From: Pelobates cultripes
Lineage: Eukaryota; Chordata; Amphibia; Anura; Pelobatidae
Direction of reading: 5' to 3'
DNA length: 64,000 nucleotides
Assembly (NCBI GenBank): GCA_933207985.1
Contig: OW240914.1
Location: forward strand, 130,086,279 to 130,150,278
In this document: piece after piece, positions 54,131-64,000 of the stretch
Numbering within the stretch: position 1 is the first letter of the stretch
Layout of the letters: each line of letters begins with the position of its first letter
The notes under the pieces: model-generated
What the model saw: only the letters and a program-made list of their open reading frames with translations
Databases searched by the model: none
Told to the model about the DNA's origin: nothing
Position numbers and translations under genes: made by a program

Positions 54131-54402
54131 GGAGATAAGGGGAAAAAAAATGCAGAGTCTGCTTGTCTCCTACAGGGGGAGGTGTTAATGAATAAATGAC
54201 TTGGGGTTCTCCAGTATTAAAGCCGTTCTGTGGCTATATTCTAGGATAGAAAATTCAGGTGATGTAATAGAGAATATGATTTTAAGTGTGATAGCAAATG
54301 AGAGGACAACCCATAATGTTGCAGAATGAGAGCGCCACTAACGGGCAGTAACGTTAAACAGTACAAACTAGCATTAAGATGTAGTTGGAATGGTGAAATT
54401 AA

Positions 54403-54907
54403 AGCGGCACTGTCACACCCTCCCTCTTCCCTCATAAAGGTGAAATCTTTATGAAATACTCTAACTACTGATATTCCAACCCAGTCAAGAGATATACTGA
54501 GACAAAGTAAGGACGACTTTGTCTTAGTATTTTTCCTATGCCTGACACTTCTAGATATCGAGTGGAGCTACCGCCATCTAGAAGTGTCAATCCCCAGCAG
54601 TAATCAGTGACAGCTGCAAGGGATTGGTTTTGTCTATGGAGGATCCCAGGGGCTTGCAGGATCCAACATTGACATCAATGCTGTACTCTTGCACATTAGA
54701 ATGCCGCAGTGCTGTCGGTTCTTGGCATTGAAGCGCCAGGAGCAGAAGAGGACCTGCTGGAAGAGGAAGAAGTGCTCACGAAGAACAAGTTCAGGTAAGT
54801 TAAACTCATCCCTGCCTGTTCCCCCAGCAACAGGACCGCCAGCGGCAATGTCACCATCGGGGGTAATTGCAAATAAATCAAAGTCCCAAGATGGTGACAG
54901 TGTCGCT
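54403..54907. mobile_element. TTAA-flanked MITE (piggyBac-like)
   Basis: TTAA at 54399-54402 and 54908-54911. Terminal inverted repeats AGCGGCACTGTCAC and GTGACAGTGTCGCT. An internal exact 14-bp hairpin (TGACACTTCTAGAT) sits at 54543-54589. 505 bp without a transposase frame. Confidence 0.8.
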
Positions 54908-54979
54908 TTAAGAAAGTAAAGGCTGGTATATAGTAACCCTTAGCAGCAAGTACCATCATATTAAGATACATGCTGTATT

Positions 54980-55560
54980 ATTATTATATTATTTATAAAG
55001 CGCCATCAGATTCCATAGCGCTGTACAATGGGTGGACTAACAGACATGTAACTGTAACCAGACAACTGGACGTACAGGAACAGAGAGGTCCTCCACCTCT
55101 CTGTTCCTGTACGTCCCTGCTCAATAAACCTACAGTGGGGTATAGTGACACAAAGGGTAAAAGTAAGGGTATGAAGTAGGTTGTTAGAAAGGTATTCACG
55201 GAGGGCTTAGTCGGTCATTTTTGATAGTTGCTGAAGAGGAGTCATGGGGGGTGGAGGATAAAAACCTGCCAACAGTTTAATTGATATGCTTTCTTAAAGA
55301 AGTGAGTTTTCAATGATTTTTTGAATGAGTGGAGACTGGGTGAAAGTTTTACGGAGAAGGGAAGGGAGTTCCACAGAAGAGGTGCAGCCCTGGAGAAGTC
55401 TTGGAGGCGAGCATTAGAGGTGGGAATACGGACAGAGGATAGACGTTGGTCTTCAGCAGAGCGTAGGGGCCTCGACGGGACATACTTGTCTATGAGGGAG
55501 GATAAATAGGTTGGAGCGCTGCATTTATTATAGATTGAAGCGGTGCAATCTGGGAACATG
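54980..55560 (-). mobile_element. L2-like LINE 3' end with C-terminal ORF2 fragment
   Basis: The 55242-55559 frame on the - strand reads APTYLSSLIDKYVPSRPLRS, then APLLWNSLPFSVKLSPSLHS and FKKSLKTHFF. This is the conserved C-terminus of L2-group RT proteins, after the polymerase domain. The 3' tail (inverse of ATAAAGCGCCATCAGATTCC) ends in ATAATA-type repeats at about 54980, the L2 3' terminus. 5' truncated. Confidence 0.82.
55068..55116. repeat. Perfect 22-bp inverted repeat hairpin
   Basis: GGACGTACAGGAACAGAGAG plus GT at 55068-55089 is exactly complementary to 55095-55116, with a 5-nt loop CCTCC. It lies in the 3' UTR of the L2-like fragment and has no mismatches. Confidence 0.9.
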
Positions 55561-57304
55561 TAAGACCACTGAGAAGGGTATTGCAGTAGTCAAGGCGAGA
55601 AAGAACAAGAGCATAGACCAGCACCGTAGCCGCATCCAGGGTTAAATAGGGGCGGATGTGTGCTATGTATCTCTTCTTTATATAGACAGTTGGGGGAAGG
55701 AGCAGTGCAGAAGAGTCTGTATGATTAGAGCTATGATGAATTGAAAGGGTGGGTAGCAGCCATATCCGAAAATGGCTTTGCTGCTAGCAGCGAACAGGTC
55801 TCCTTATACTGCAAAAAAACATGAGCAGTCCATTTCTGCCTGTCTGCTAGACTAGCATGCATAACTGTCTTGATGTATGTGGCATATTACATGAAATGTT
55901 CCTGCAATGTTGAGTAACAGTCAGTGAGTGACAATATCCTGTAAGGTATAAAAGTATATTTAATCATAGTTTAGAATCCGCCTTAAAGTTGGCTAAGCAT
56001 CATGGGAGATGTATTTCATAAACACCTGGGGTACCAAGGATACCTATACATGCTCCTCTGCGTACTTTTCCCATCTATTTATGTCCTATACTCCTATCGT
56101 CCTTCACCCATAAAACATATGGGAACCATATGCTGTAGTTGCCTATAGAAAATGATGATGCATCACTTGTAAACATGCTTAATATGGTGATTATAACCAT
56201 AATGACTTTAAACCGTATAGCAAATATTCAAGCCCTCTACAATACAGCAATCTCAACTATTAATAACACCTCTCTAAACCTTCTGTGTCCTGAGTTCACC
56301 TTATAAATCACAGATCTGTGCAGTCCAAGGGGTGGAGAGCTTCATGTACACTGAGTGGTCTTTATTTCAACACTGTAATTCGCACCCCTTCTGTCTGGTA
56401 CACTACCTTACTGGTGTATATAATTAGAGGTCAGATATGTCTTGGAATAGCACCTGTGCTATATTAAGTTTTATTTTGACCTGTTTGTTTGTTAAAGATT
56501 TTAAATTTAGATGAGCAAATCTAATTTTGATCACAAGCATATAAGGTGGGAAAGGAACTGGAATTGGGTGCTTACAGAGAGAGTTTTTCATAGGATATAT
56601 CACTTAAACTCTCTTAGTGTAGTCAAGTGCTCATGAAAAAATTATAAAAAGAATACCATCAGCCTATTTTTACACCTATAATCTGCAAGACTAATTGCCT
56701 TGTGAATCGTTACCTATGGAGATCTATTGACATTTTTCAGAGAGAGAAAGAAAGTCCTCTTTCAGACTTTAAACATTATCTGAGGGTTCTGGGAACCTCA
56801 GTCAATTTATTCCTCCTGCGGGTCCACTCTGAATAATTCTACATGTAATGTTTTTATAGGTCACAGAGGTGGGTTGAGGACAACTTTAGCTATTGCTGAC
56901 CACTAGATGCTTTAGTTAAATGTTCCTTTTCTCCCTCTTAAAGGACACATATAGAGATTCTTAGAAAGCTCTTATCTTAAAGGGACTGCAACCGTCATCA
57001 TGAGGGCTTGCAACTGCAACCTTCAGGGGACTTTAATATCTTTCATCCTCAGGTAGCACAAAGTATTTACCCTGCTGTGGAATGAACAGTGTATAATGTA
57101 GCCTGGTTCTGCAGTATTCTCATTCAGGAAGAGAACAACGTTTTTATCAAGGTATTAATATTTCATATTGTAATTGTATTGTATTGTAATATTATAGTGT
57201 ATGAGGTCAGCAAATTTAATCAACTACACTATACTCATAATAATGTAATAAAATGAAGAAATTACAATAACAAAAAAGTCAACAGTATAAAGGGTCATGC
57301 TCAC

Positions 57305-57548
57305 CGATGACACTCGTGCCACACCCATGTGTGGCGCCCATTCTTAGGTCTGAAGTCAGCCTGTCCATTGTTGTGTATCTGTGAACTGAAACGTAGGAGA
57401 CGACGGAAACCAGTGGTAGGACTGGTTTTCTCAGCTGAAGATGAGAGGCAATGTTCCTCATGGGCGCACTGCAGCATGAACATGGGTCTGTCCTCCAGAT
57501 ATGTGGTCTGCTCCACCAATGGGGCATTCAGGACAAGATCAGAGGCAG
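57305..57548 (-). CDS. LOXL2: LOXL2 exon: start of the lysyl oxidase catalytic domain
   Basis: 244 bp between a TTTTCTTTAG acceptor and GTGAGC donor. It reads ASDLVLNAPLVEQTTYLEDR, PMFMLQCAHEEHCLSSSAEK, TSPTTGFRRLLRFSSQIHNN, GQADFRPKNGRHTWVWHECH, then the first two bases of Arg. These are the hallmark blocks of the LOX domain; WHECH begins the copper-binding site. DFRPKNGRH is nearly identical to human LOXL2. Confidence 0.97.
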
Positions 57549-59173
57549 CTAAAGAAAAGAAACATAAAGCTCTCAATGAAATGTCACAGGTGTATTTATG
57601 CCTGTTAAATTACAGGTACCTAATTTTTACTCAGGGATGCATTGACTTATTCTGACTTGTATGGTTTCAAGACGTGTGTTTTATAACCATTTTTAATTAG
57701 TGGGCTGTATCATTCCCTAGCTAAAGAAACTGAATTTGTTAAGAGACAAATGTGTTCTACCCTCTTTCCCCCTCTCCCTTTTTAATTTTTTTTTCCTTTT
57801 TCTCTTCTTTCCTCCGTCTCTACCCCTCTCCTCACAATGCCCCATTTCAGACCTGCCCCGCTGAAGCTTTGGTCCAACAATGTTCAAGGCTTGAACGTAC
57901 CAAAAAAACGTACTCCACTCATGCGGTCACTAAGATCACAGAGGGAGACTGTAGTGTTCCTACAGGAAACACATTTCAAAGATGGGTCCACTCCCACCCT
58001 GCGGGACCGAAACTACCCCCTGGGTTACTACTCAAACCACAGTGAATCGAAAAAAAAATCAAAAGTGTCAATCTTGTTCGCCAGGACAATCCCATTCCAA
58101 TGCACTTTAGCAGACCCAATGGGTAGATACCTCACAGCCATGCTACAACACATGTGATTTGGTCCCAACTTCCGAACATGGGTGTCATTGCTATACATGA
58201 CACCAACGGTAAGGGTACGAGTTAATGGCGTTCTCACCGCACTGTTTCCTGTCCCCCTTCTGTTTGCCCTCTCTCTAGAACCATTTCTGGAGGCAGTCAG
58301 ACAGGAAGGGGGATTACTGAGTTTCAAAGAAGACATGGGGAGCACTGGGTAGCGGCCTACACCGATGATATACTTTTCTTTCAGGAGAACTCATTGGTCT
58401 CCCTCCCCACTGGGCACTCACATAGCACCATTTTATGAACCCGAAGCGACAGATGGGAAATTGAAGGCAAATCCCTACACGAACCGGTAAGGTAAAACAG
58501 TACGGCACTAAGAGGGACGCCACTCACAAGACCTGACTAATAGACCTGATAGTACAGATTAAGACATAACTGATCTTAGTAACTATATTGATGAAACCCC
58601 AAATAGTGCAGGAGGGGTAGAGGAGAGAGAAAGGGGGGAAGAAATGCTTTTTTTCCCCCTTCTCTGTTTCTCCTTTACCTCACACGCTCTCTCTCATCTC
58701 TCACCCCACCTATCTCTACCACTCCCTACTCCTACATATGTAATAAAACTTACAAAGCCAGAACCTTTGAACGGTTCACAGAAGGCCAATGCAAGCAGAG
58801 AAGTCCACAACCCCTAAGTAAAGGTTTGCACTCGTGGTGCACCAAGGTTGAACCAGGATTTACTTGTCTCACTAGTTATAGAATATGTGTATGCAAGGAA
58901 AGACATAGAAGGAAAAGAGGCACATCAATACTCTTCAAGATAAAAAGGTATGCTGCTTTAATTAAAAAATAAAAAATAAAAATAAAAAAATGAAACAAAA
59001 TGTCTGACTTGGCACTTCAATTACTTAAAAATAAAAACCTGTGACTATAAATGGCAAAAAGTCGCTACAGCTCACCAGAATGTTCTATTGTTTTACAGAC
59101 CCTTTTTTCTTTTAGATCTGAATTAATGTTTGTTTCTTGTCACACATTATTATTACTGGTGTGGTCCACTTAC
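57549..59173 (-). other. LOXL2 intron with a deleted L1
   Basis: Holds the + strand L1 ORF2 remnant at 57837-58440 and pyrimidine-rich tracts at 57755-57835 and 58650-58735, the latter probably the element's 3' UTR. An A-rich tract (AAAAATAAAAAATAAAAATA) at about 58962-58990 could be its tail or a separate one. Confidence 0.6.
57837..58440 (+). pseudogene. L1-type ORF2 with large internal deletion
   Basis: The start MPHFRPAPLKLWSNNVQGLN followed by VVFLQETHFKDGSTP is the N-terminus of an L1 apurinic-type endonuclease; NNVQGLN and LQETH are catalytic boxes. After a stop at 58156, RT blocks follow directly: FRTWVSLLYMTPTVRVRVNG, LLFALSLEPFLEAVRQ and, in another frame, AYTDDILFFQENSLVSLP with the Asp pair. 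The rest of the endonuclease and the start of RT are missing. Confidence 0.82.
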
Positions 59174-59339
59174 TCTCTGCACAGGACACTCCTGCAGCAA
59201 ATCGTCCTCCCCCTTTTGGGCAGTTGATGTTTGCTCCATCGTGTCTGCAATGTGACAATGACATCTCAGTGCCAGAACACTTTACTCCGCTCATGATGAC
59301 ATCATCTGCAGATACATCGCCTTGCCAATACCAGGTCTC
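59174..59339 (-). CDS. LOXL2: LOXL2 exon: second half of SRCR domain 4
   Basis: 166 bp between a TTCCTTGCAG acceptor and GTAAGT donor. It reads ETWYWQGDVSADDVIMSGVK, CSGTEMSLSHCRHDGANINC, PKGGGRFAAGVSCAE plus one base. The Cys pattern and VMSGVKCSGTE(M/L)SL(S/A)HCRHDG motif are those of the fourth SRCR domain of LOXL2. It joins in phase to the catalytic-domain exon at 57548. Confidence 0.96.
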
Positions 59340-60679
59340 CTGCAAGGAAAAAGAAAGTGTCTAGTATTTGCACTATTGTTCAACGTATTAGATTGCATAT
59401 TAGAGTTGAATCATTTGAATGAAAACAGGAATATAGAGTGGTGGTTGGAAATGTTGACAGAAGGGAAGACTTTCATTTTCGCATGCAACAATTTTTCCAT
59501 GAGTTTGGCTAGCACAAATAGTAACAAACACACTCACTGATGCATCATATAAATGATACATGAAGTGTGAGAAAGCACCCAAATTGACAAATTGCCAAAT
59601 AATCATCACTGAGTTAAAGCTGTGAAATATAACACAGATCTAGACCATGAAACTGCTTCTCATATTCTGTAGAACTGGATCTATTTATCTGCAACAAATG
59701 TGAATTATCTAAATACCAATTACATTGTAGTAGACCATTGTAAATTAAATTTGATTACAGGTGATCAGACCCAGTTCATATTAAATATATCAGAATTGGA
59801 ACAAATAGGCATGGAAATTCACTAAAGTGTGAGTTAAATCATGACAAACTATATATAAAAGGGCAATGGCAGGGTGCCAACAAGCCAGCATAAGAATTGG
59901 AACTAACATGAAGAATATCAAAATAAGAGTAATATTAAGATGTGGCCTAGCCAATATCAAGCAATAAAATTAACAGTAACTTATTTAAAGCAATTATTCA
60001 CAGTAGCATTAGTAAGGTAAAACCAGGCAACATTAAGGTGAAACTAGCCAATTAAAGGGCAGTACAAAGGTAAAGTGTGCCAATATAAACATGCAGGATT
60101 AAACTAAAGCTAGTCAGTATAATTGACATTATAAAGGTAAACTAGTCAATGCAAAAGGTTGGATAAAGGTAAAGCTGGCCAATAGAAAGGGATTAAGACA
60201 AAGCTAATCAATATGGGAACTTAGACTGAATACTCCACATATTAATTAGCTTGAAGATTACTCCTAGGAAACAACCCCTGAAGAAAGAATAATGATGGCA
60301 GATGAGTTCAGCTTATCGAAAACACATGTGGAGAAATATTTTACTACTGCTCCATAAAGTGTGCATTGTAAAGCAAATAATATTCATGAAAGCACTCACA
60401 CTTTTGGGGGCAGGAACCAAGATCTCAACCTTCAGAACCACATCTACAAGTAATACATAAGTTTCCAACACTCCTGTCACTTTTCTACATTTCTAGCATT
60501 TATGACAATTTGAGGGCATGGGTAGACAATTTGGTCTGTTTCGAGAGGCTCCAATTCGAGGCAGTTTGCCTTTTGCATTACAGTGATGATATATTTAATT
60601 ACTACTGACATTCATTATCCAAGTTGAGTGAATTCATTATCTAGTTAAATGTTAATATGTATTACTACTCTCCACTCAC
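59340..60679 (-). other. LOXL2 intron
   Basis: AT-rich. Between about 59870 and 60210 a loosely repeated GGTAAA(A/G)CTAGCCAAT-type phrase recurs every 30-60 bases, probably an old degenerate tandem repeat. No gene. Confidence 0.55.
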
Positions 60680-60847
60680 CTGAAATGCATGGCTAGCAAA
60701 ACCTAATCCAAGTTGGCGACACACTATCATAGCCTCCATTGTGCTCCAGTTGTCACTGCACACCGTTCCCCACTTGAGGGTGCCATTGTTCTCCATCAGC
60801 ACCTCTACCCGCCCTTCACTGGGATTGCGTCCACCACTGAGACGCAC
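60680..60847 (-). CDS. LOXL2: LOXL2 exon: first half of SRCR domain 4
   Basis: 168 bp between a TCTTAAAAG acceptor and GTGAGT donor. It reads [55 protein letters not shown], then Q. VRLxGGRNPxEGRVEVL and CRQLGLGFA(S/N)HAFQ match LOXL2 SRCR4. NGT in this stretch is a potential N-glycosylation site. Confidence 0.96.
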
Positions 60848-60975
60848 CTTTTAAGAGAAGAGAACGGTCAACATTGTGTATGTTTTATGGGAAAGACTCA
60901 AAATGCTGGTTAAAAAAATATATTTTTAAGGGTCATACCCTGTGTAGAAGAAACATAGATGGACAGTAATTTTAC

Positions 60976-61127
60976 CTGGTTTTGGAATCCCATGGCTGGT
61001 ACATTGCACCTAACAGATGCATCTTCCTCATGGTTACATGTTGGGGAGTGAGCATTAAACTTGCAATCTATGAGCGACTTCTCAAACCCATTACAGCGAA
61101 TCTCACTCATGTGGATATTGCCCATTC
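60976..61127 (-). CDS. LOXL2: LOXL2 exon: second half of SRCR domain 3
   Basis: 152 bp between a TTATTTCAG acceptor and GTAAAA donor. It reads MGNIHMSEIRCNGFEKSLID, CKFNAHSPTCNHEEDASVRC, NVPAMGFQNQ. IDCKFNA(E/H)S and CNHEEDA(G/S)VRCN are diagnostic of LOXL2. The intron to the next exon downstream is only 128 bp (60848-60975). Confidence 0.96.
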
Positions 61128-62576
61128 CTGAAATAACATAGGAGTAAACTCAGTATCCTGACTTGTGCTATCTGCATGTATGATCCTATTGTGTCTAATA
61201 CTAGATCTTATCTTCAGAAGATTTAGATAGGTAAAAAACATTCAAGGGTTATGTACGTGGAAAACTTTCCATGGCCTGTCAAACAAAATGAGTAAAATAT
61301 TTTAGTATTTATAATTTTAGGGAAAGACGGTAAGGCGGGCAATAAATGTATTAGGTAGTAAAGTAAAACTGGTACACATTTCTGCAGAAAGGGGAGTTAT
61401 AGTGAGATGCTAAGTAGAAGGAGCAGTAGTGTATTCTTTACAAATATCAAGTCTATTAGAGGGCCATTTTACTGGTAGATACAAGGTTATCTCTAGAACT
61501 TTGCTGATGAATACTGGTTCTGGCAGCATGTAAACAATGCTATCTTTACAAACCCTTAAGGGTGAAGGTTAGCATAAGAGTTAAAGGTTAGGACAAGGCT
61601 AGAGGTCATACGTGTTAGGGTTATTCTTAGGGTCATAGAAGTTAGAGTTACACGTTATGCTGAGGCTTGGGGTTATGGAAGTTGGGATGTTTTCACACTA
61701 CATTTTTACACTTCCAATACTGAGAACTGCTTTCTTGACTGATGGAAATGGCAGTAATAAATATCTGAATTTCACTAGACTTACTATACCCTATTCTCAG
61801 GAGAAAAAAATCCATGTGTAGTGATTTGCAGATGTTTTAATGCTCAACAAGACACAGCATGACTCGTTAGGGGTTTACAGAGCTAAAGAGGCACAATGGT
61901 ATGCCAAAGATTGTAACGACACAAAAGTTCTACTATGTGGGTTTACTGGATGTGGGTAGGTTCACCCAACTACGCTATACTAAATGAGGCAACACTGAGT
62001 AATAAAATTGTTAAAGGCATACTAAAGACACCAAAACAACCTAAGCTCAATTAAGCAGTTTTTGTGTATATACCATGCCCCTGCAGTCTCACTGTTCAAT
62101 TCCCTGCCATTTAAGAGCCAAATCTCTTTTATTTCTCTGTTTGCAGCCCAAGCCACACCTCCCCTCATACACTGCCTGCATTAGACAAATGGTTTCATTT
62201 TCAAGCAGATGTTAACGTACTTTAGAAGTTTTTATCTCCTGTTCTATGAATTGAACTTTAATCACACACAGAAGTTTCCTACGAAGTCTAACAAGCTTTA
62301 ACAGTGCAGAAGATGGGAAATTCTAAATTAAACAGACTGCAATAAAGGAAATTTAAACATTAGATCTCTCTTTACAGAATAATTTCATACTCCAAAGAAG
62401 ACAATCAGATTAGGGGTAAAGACTGATCAAAAGGCTTAATTAAATGTATTCCTATTCACTGGCATATGAAAGGCAGGTTGACACTGCCAAATGTATATAA
62501 TGGAAATGGGCAGGCTGCTTAAGCTATGTATGCTGATCATGAAAATAGAGTAGTTTATGCGTGACAAAGCACATAC
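61128..62576 (-). other. LOXL2 intron
   Basis: Contains a right-truncated MITE at about 62015-62390, preceded by TTAA at 62011-62014 and related to 26630-27175. A GGGTTA-rich phrase around 61560-61670 is repeated loosely. No gene. Confidence 0.6.
62015..62390. mobile_element. TTAA-adjacent MITE, right-truncated
   Basis: After TTAA, AGGCATACTAAAGACACC begins a segment collinear with the left two thirds of 26630-27175: both contain GCCACACCTCCCCT, CACTTTCAA/CATTTTCAAGCAGATG and an AATTGAACTTT block. The right terminal repeat is absent. Confidence 0.65.
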
Positions 62577-62760
62577 CTTGACCCAGCTGTGCCCCTGCCA
62601 TGGCTTCCTTGGCACTGCCAAATCCAAGTTCTCTACAGACTACACTGGCAGACACCAAGTCCCACTTATCATCACAGACTGTCCCCCACTCGCCATTCTT
62701 TAGGACCTCGACACGTCCTTCTCCAATATTTGCTCCTCCCCTGAGGCGGACCAGTGGTTG
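62577..62760 (-). CDS. LOXL2: LOXL2 exon: first half of SRCR domain 3
   Basis: 184 bp between a TTAACTCCAG acceptor and GTATGT donor. It reads [61 protein letters not shown] plus one base. Nearly identical to human LOXL2 across [24 protein letters not shown] domains in LOXL2 mediate extracellular protein contacts. Confidence 0.97.
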
Positions 62761-63777
62761 CTGGAGTTAAAAAGTAGAAACATGTGAGTTGAATATTCTA
62801 CTATCCACATATCTGCCTAATGTTAAATAATATCAATCAAACACACTTTATGAAAATGAATCTTAATAAAACAGGACATAAACTTCAAATGTTTCATTTC
62901 AGGGAAGACATGAAACACCTGAAAAAAAGTACCACAATGAAAGCACAAATGTGCACTGTTGCATGCACAATTGGAGTACCTCTTCTTTTTCCAAGCAGGA
63001 AAGGTGTTTTTACAAAAAGAGAATTAGGTTCTACAAGACTTCTATCATTTATACTTATATTGGTAATATTTATAGTTCAATCCAAACCTCTGTGTGTATA
63101 AACGTGAGACATTATATATGTAGCAATTGTATAAGTATTAACAGTGTACAAAGAAAAGTGCAACAGTGCACATTTGTGCTTTCATTCTGTTACTTTTATC
63201 TGTTTGAAATATTAATTAAATGAGAGCGGCAGCACAAAGATTAAAGCGAGAATAATAGCACATACATTAAAGAGAGAATAATAGAGCTAAACATATGGAA
63301 TCATGATCAACCTGAAAGACATTATTTTCATCTTATGACTTCTTGTAAATTAACAGATCAGGATATGAATTAGACACAGCGATAAAATTGCACGTAATAC
63401 ATGGCTGTATTTTCATCAATAAAACTCATTGTATATATATATTCCTTTTTCTACTGGTTGCCATATTTATTTAAAGCATAGCATTCCAAATTATGCTTGG
63501 TGATGTGCTGATCAATGATGTGAGACCCTTGCATAAACCGATTAGTTGTAGTTTATTATTCCACTGAAGAAACACAAAAAGGTTGTAGCAGGAAAAGAAC
63601 ATGATATATGGTAAACAGTGTTTTAAAAATGGCCTCAGTAGTGCCAGCCCTTCCACTCACCTTCTCATTTATTACCATAGAGAAGAGAAAACATATCTTT
63701 CCAAATATGTTGTCAGATATCATCTGTCTGTTATGCCCAATAAACACACCCCTTTCCTCTTACTTATAGACTCTCAC
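62761..63777 (-). other. LOXL2 intron
   Basis: AT-rich, with a short TA tract at about 63432-63442. No repeat or gene recognised. Confidence 0.6.
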
Positions 63778-64000
63778 CTCTTGACGGAAAGCTTTTCTGA
63801 AGCCCATGGAAGGACTTGGGGCAAAAGCTCTTCCTGGGGTGCAGCTCACCACAACGGGGGTGCCATCTGTGCAGGTCTGGTTGGTTTTCAGATCTGAGGA
63901 AACTCTCCCTCCAACTTTACAGGCAGAGAGGTGAGCCTCATTCCCAGTGCAGTTTGGGAAAAACTGCCAATAGGTGTGCTTTTTACGAGATGCAAACATC
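63778..64000 (-). CDS. LOXL2: LOXL2 exon: end of SRCR domain 2 (partial, runs out of window)
   Basis: Reads MFASRKKHTYWQFFPNCTGN, EAHLSACKVGGRVSSDLKTN, QTCTDGTPVVVSCTPGRAFA, PSPSMGFRKAFRQE, then GTGAGA donor at 63777. Human LOXL2 has KMFASRRKQRYW, CTGTEAH and PAVVSCVPG at this place. The acceptor lies beyond 64000. The N-terminal signal peptide, SRCR1 and most of SRCR2 are therefore outside the window. Confidence 0.93.

Larger units (their letters stand above)
45447..57304 (-). other. Large LOXL2 intron loaded with retroelements
   Basis: An 11.9-kb intron between two catalytic-domain exons. Individual insertions are listed separately. Stretches without recognisable features are 50300-51630, 51700-52180, 52460-53480 and 55561-57304; these are AT-rich, and a TA tract lies at about 51950-51969. 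Confidence 0.7.

Noticed and set aside
40126..64000. LOXL3 or LOXL4 as the identity of the - strand gene
   Set aside because: Diagnostic stretches ([31 protein letters not shown] and the C-terminal tail) agree with LOXL2 and differ from the other two paralogues, and the R3HCC1 neighbour fits the LOXL2 locus.

Overview
The window is vertebrate nuclear DNA, most probably from a frog or toad. Two orthologous vertebrate genes are readable exon by exon. R3HCC1 lies on the + strand (visible exons 20187-34879). LOXL2, lysyl oxidase-like 2, lies on the - strand (visible exons from beyond 64000 down to 40606). They converge tail to tail, with 5.7 kb between the stop codons, which is the arrangement I know from human 8p21.3. 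The amphibian call rests on the repeats: DIRS/Ngaro-like tyrosine-recombinase retrotransposons, L1-, CR1- and L2-like LINEs, Tc1-like, hAT-like and TTAA-flanked transposons. I cannot place the species.

1-20 kb is repeat territory upstream of the visible R3HCC1 exons. A decayed Ngaro/DIRS-like element (about 388-5786) has inverted ends, and its left end is duplicated inside TA/TG microsatellite. An unclassified element carrying hammerhead-ribozyme-like motifs sits inside it. At 7717-15582 is a nearly complete DIRS1-type element on the - strand: gag, RT-RNase H-methyltransferase, tyrosine recombinase, inverted terminal repeats, and an internal complementary region that matches the predicted circle junction. 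A 100-N gap at 11758-11857 is flanked by two near-identical 2-kb copies of the same segment, so the real element is probably about 5.7 kb. LINE fragments and a small TTAA-flanked MITE fill the rest.

20-35 kb holds the 3' part of R3HCC1: a 1.15-kb exon, three short exons for the C-terminal RRM-like fold, a 10.7-kb intron full of transposons, and the terminal exon with a poly(A) signal. That intron holds two Tc1-like elements, a second Ngaro-like copy, a TTAA MITE, and a hAT-like element with an 8-bp target duplication and a nested CR1.

35-40.6 kb is intergenic. 40.6-64 kb holds ten LOXL2 exons: the end of SRCR2, SRCR3, SRCR4, and the whole catalytic lysyl-oxidase domain including a 25-codon terminal exon. 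The 11.9-kb intron between 45446 and 57305 contains an L1-type element with an intact 453-codon ORF1 but no ORF2, bounded by a 16-bp target duplication. It also holds a second copy of the hammerhead-bearing repeat, a TTAA MITE and an L2 3' end with a perfect 22-bp hairpin. A 45-bp perfect inverted repeat lies in another LOXL2 intron at 44097-44261.

LOXL2 is a secreted copper amine oxidase that crosslinks collagen and elastin. R3HCC1 is a poorly understood putative nucleic-acid-binding protein. Nothing in the sequence links their functions beyond conserved position.
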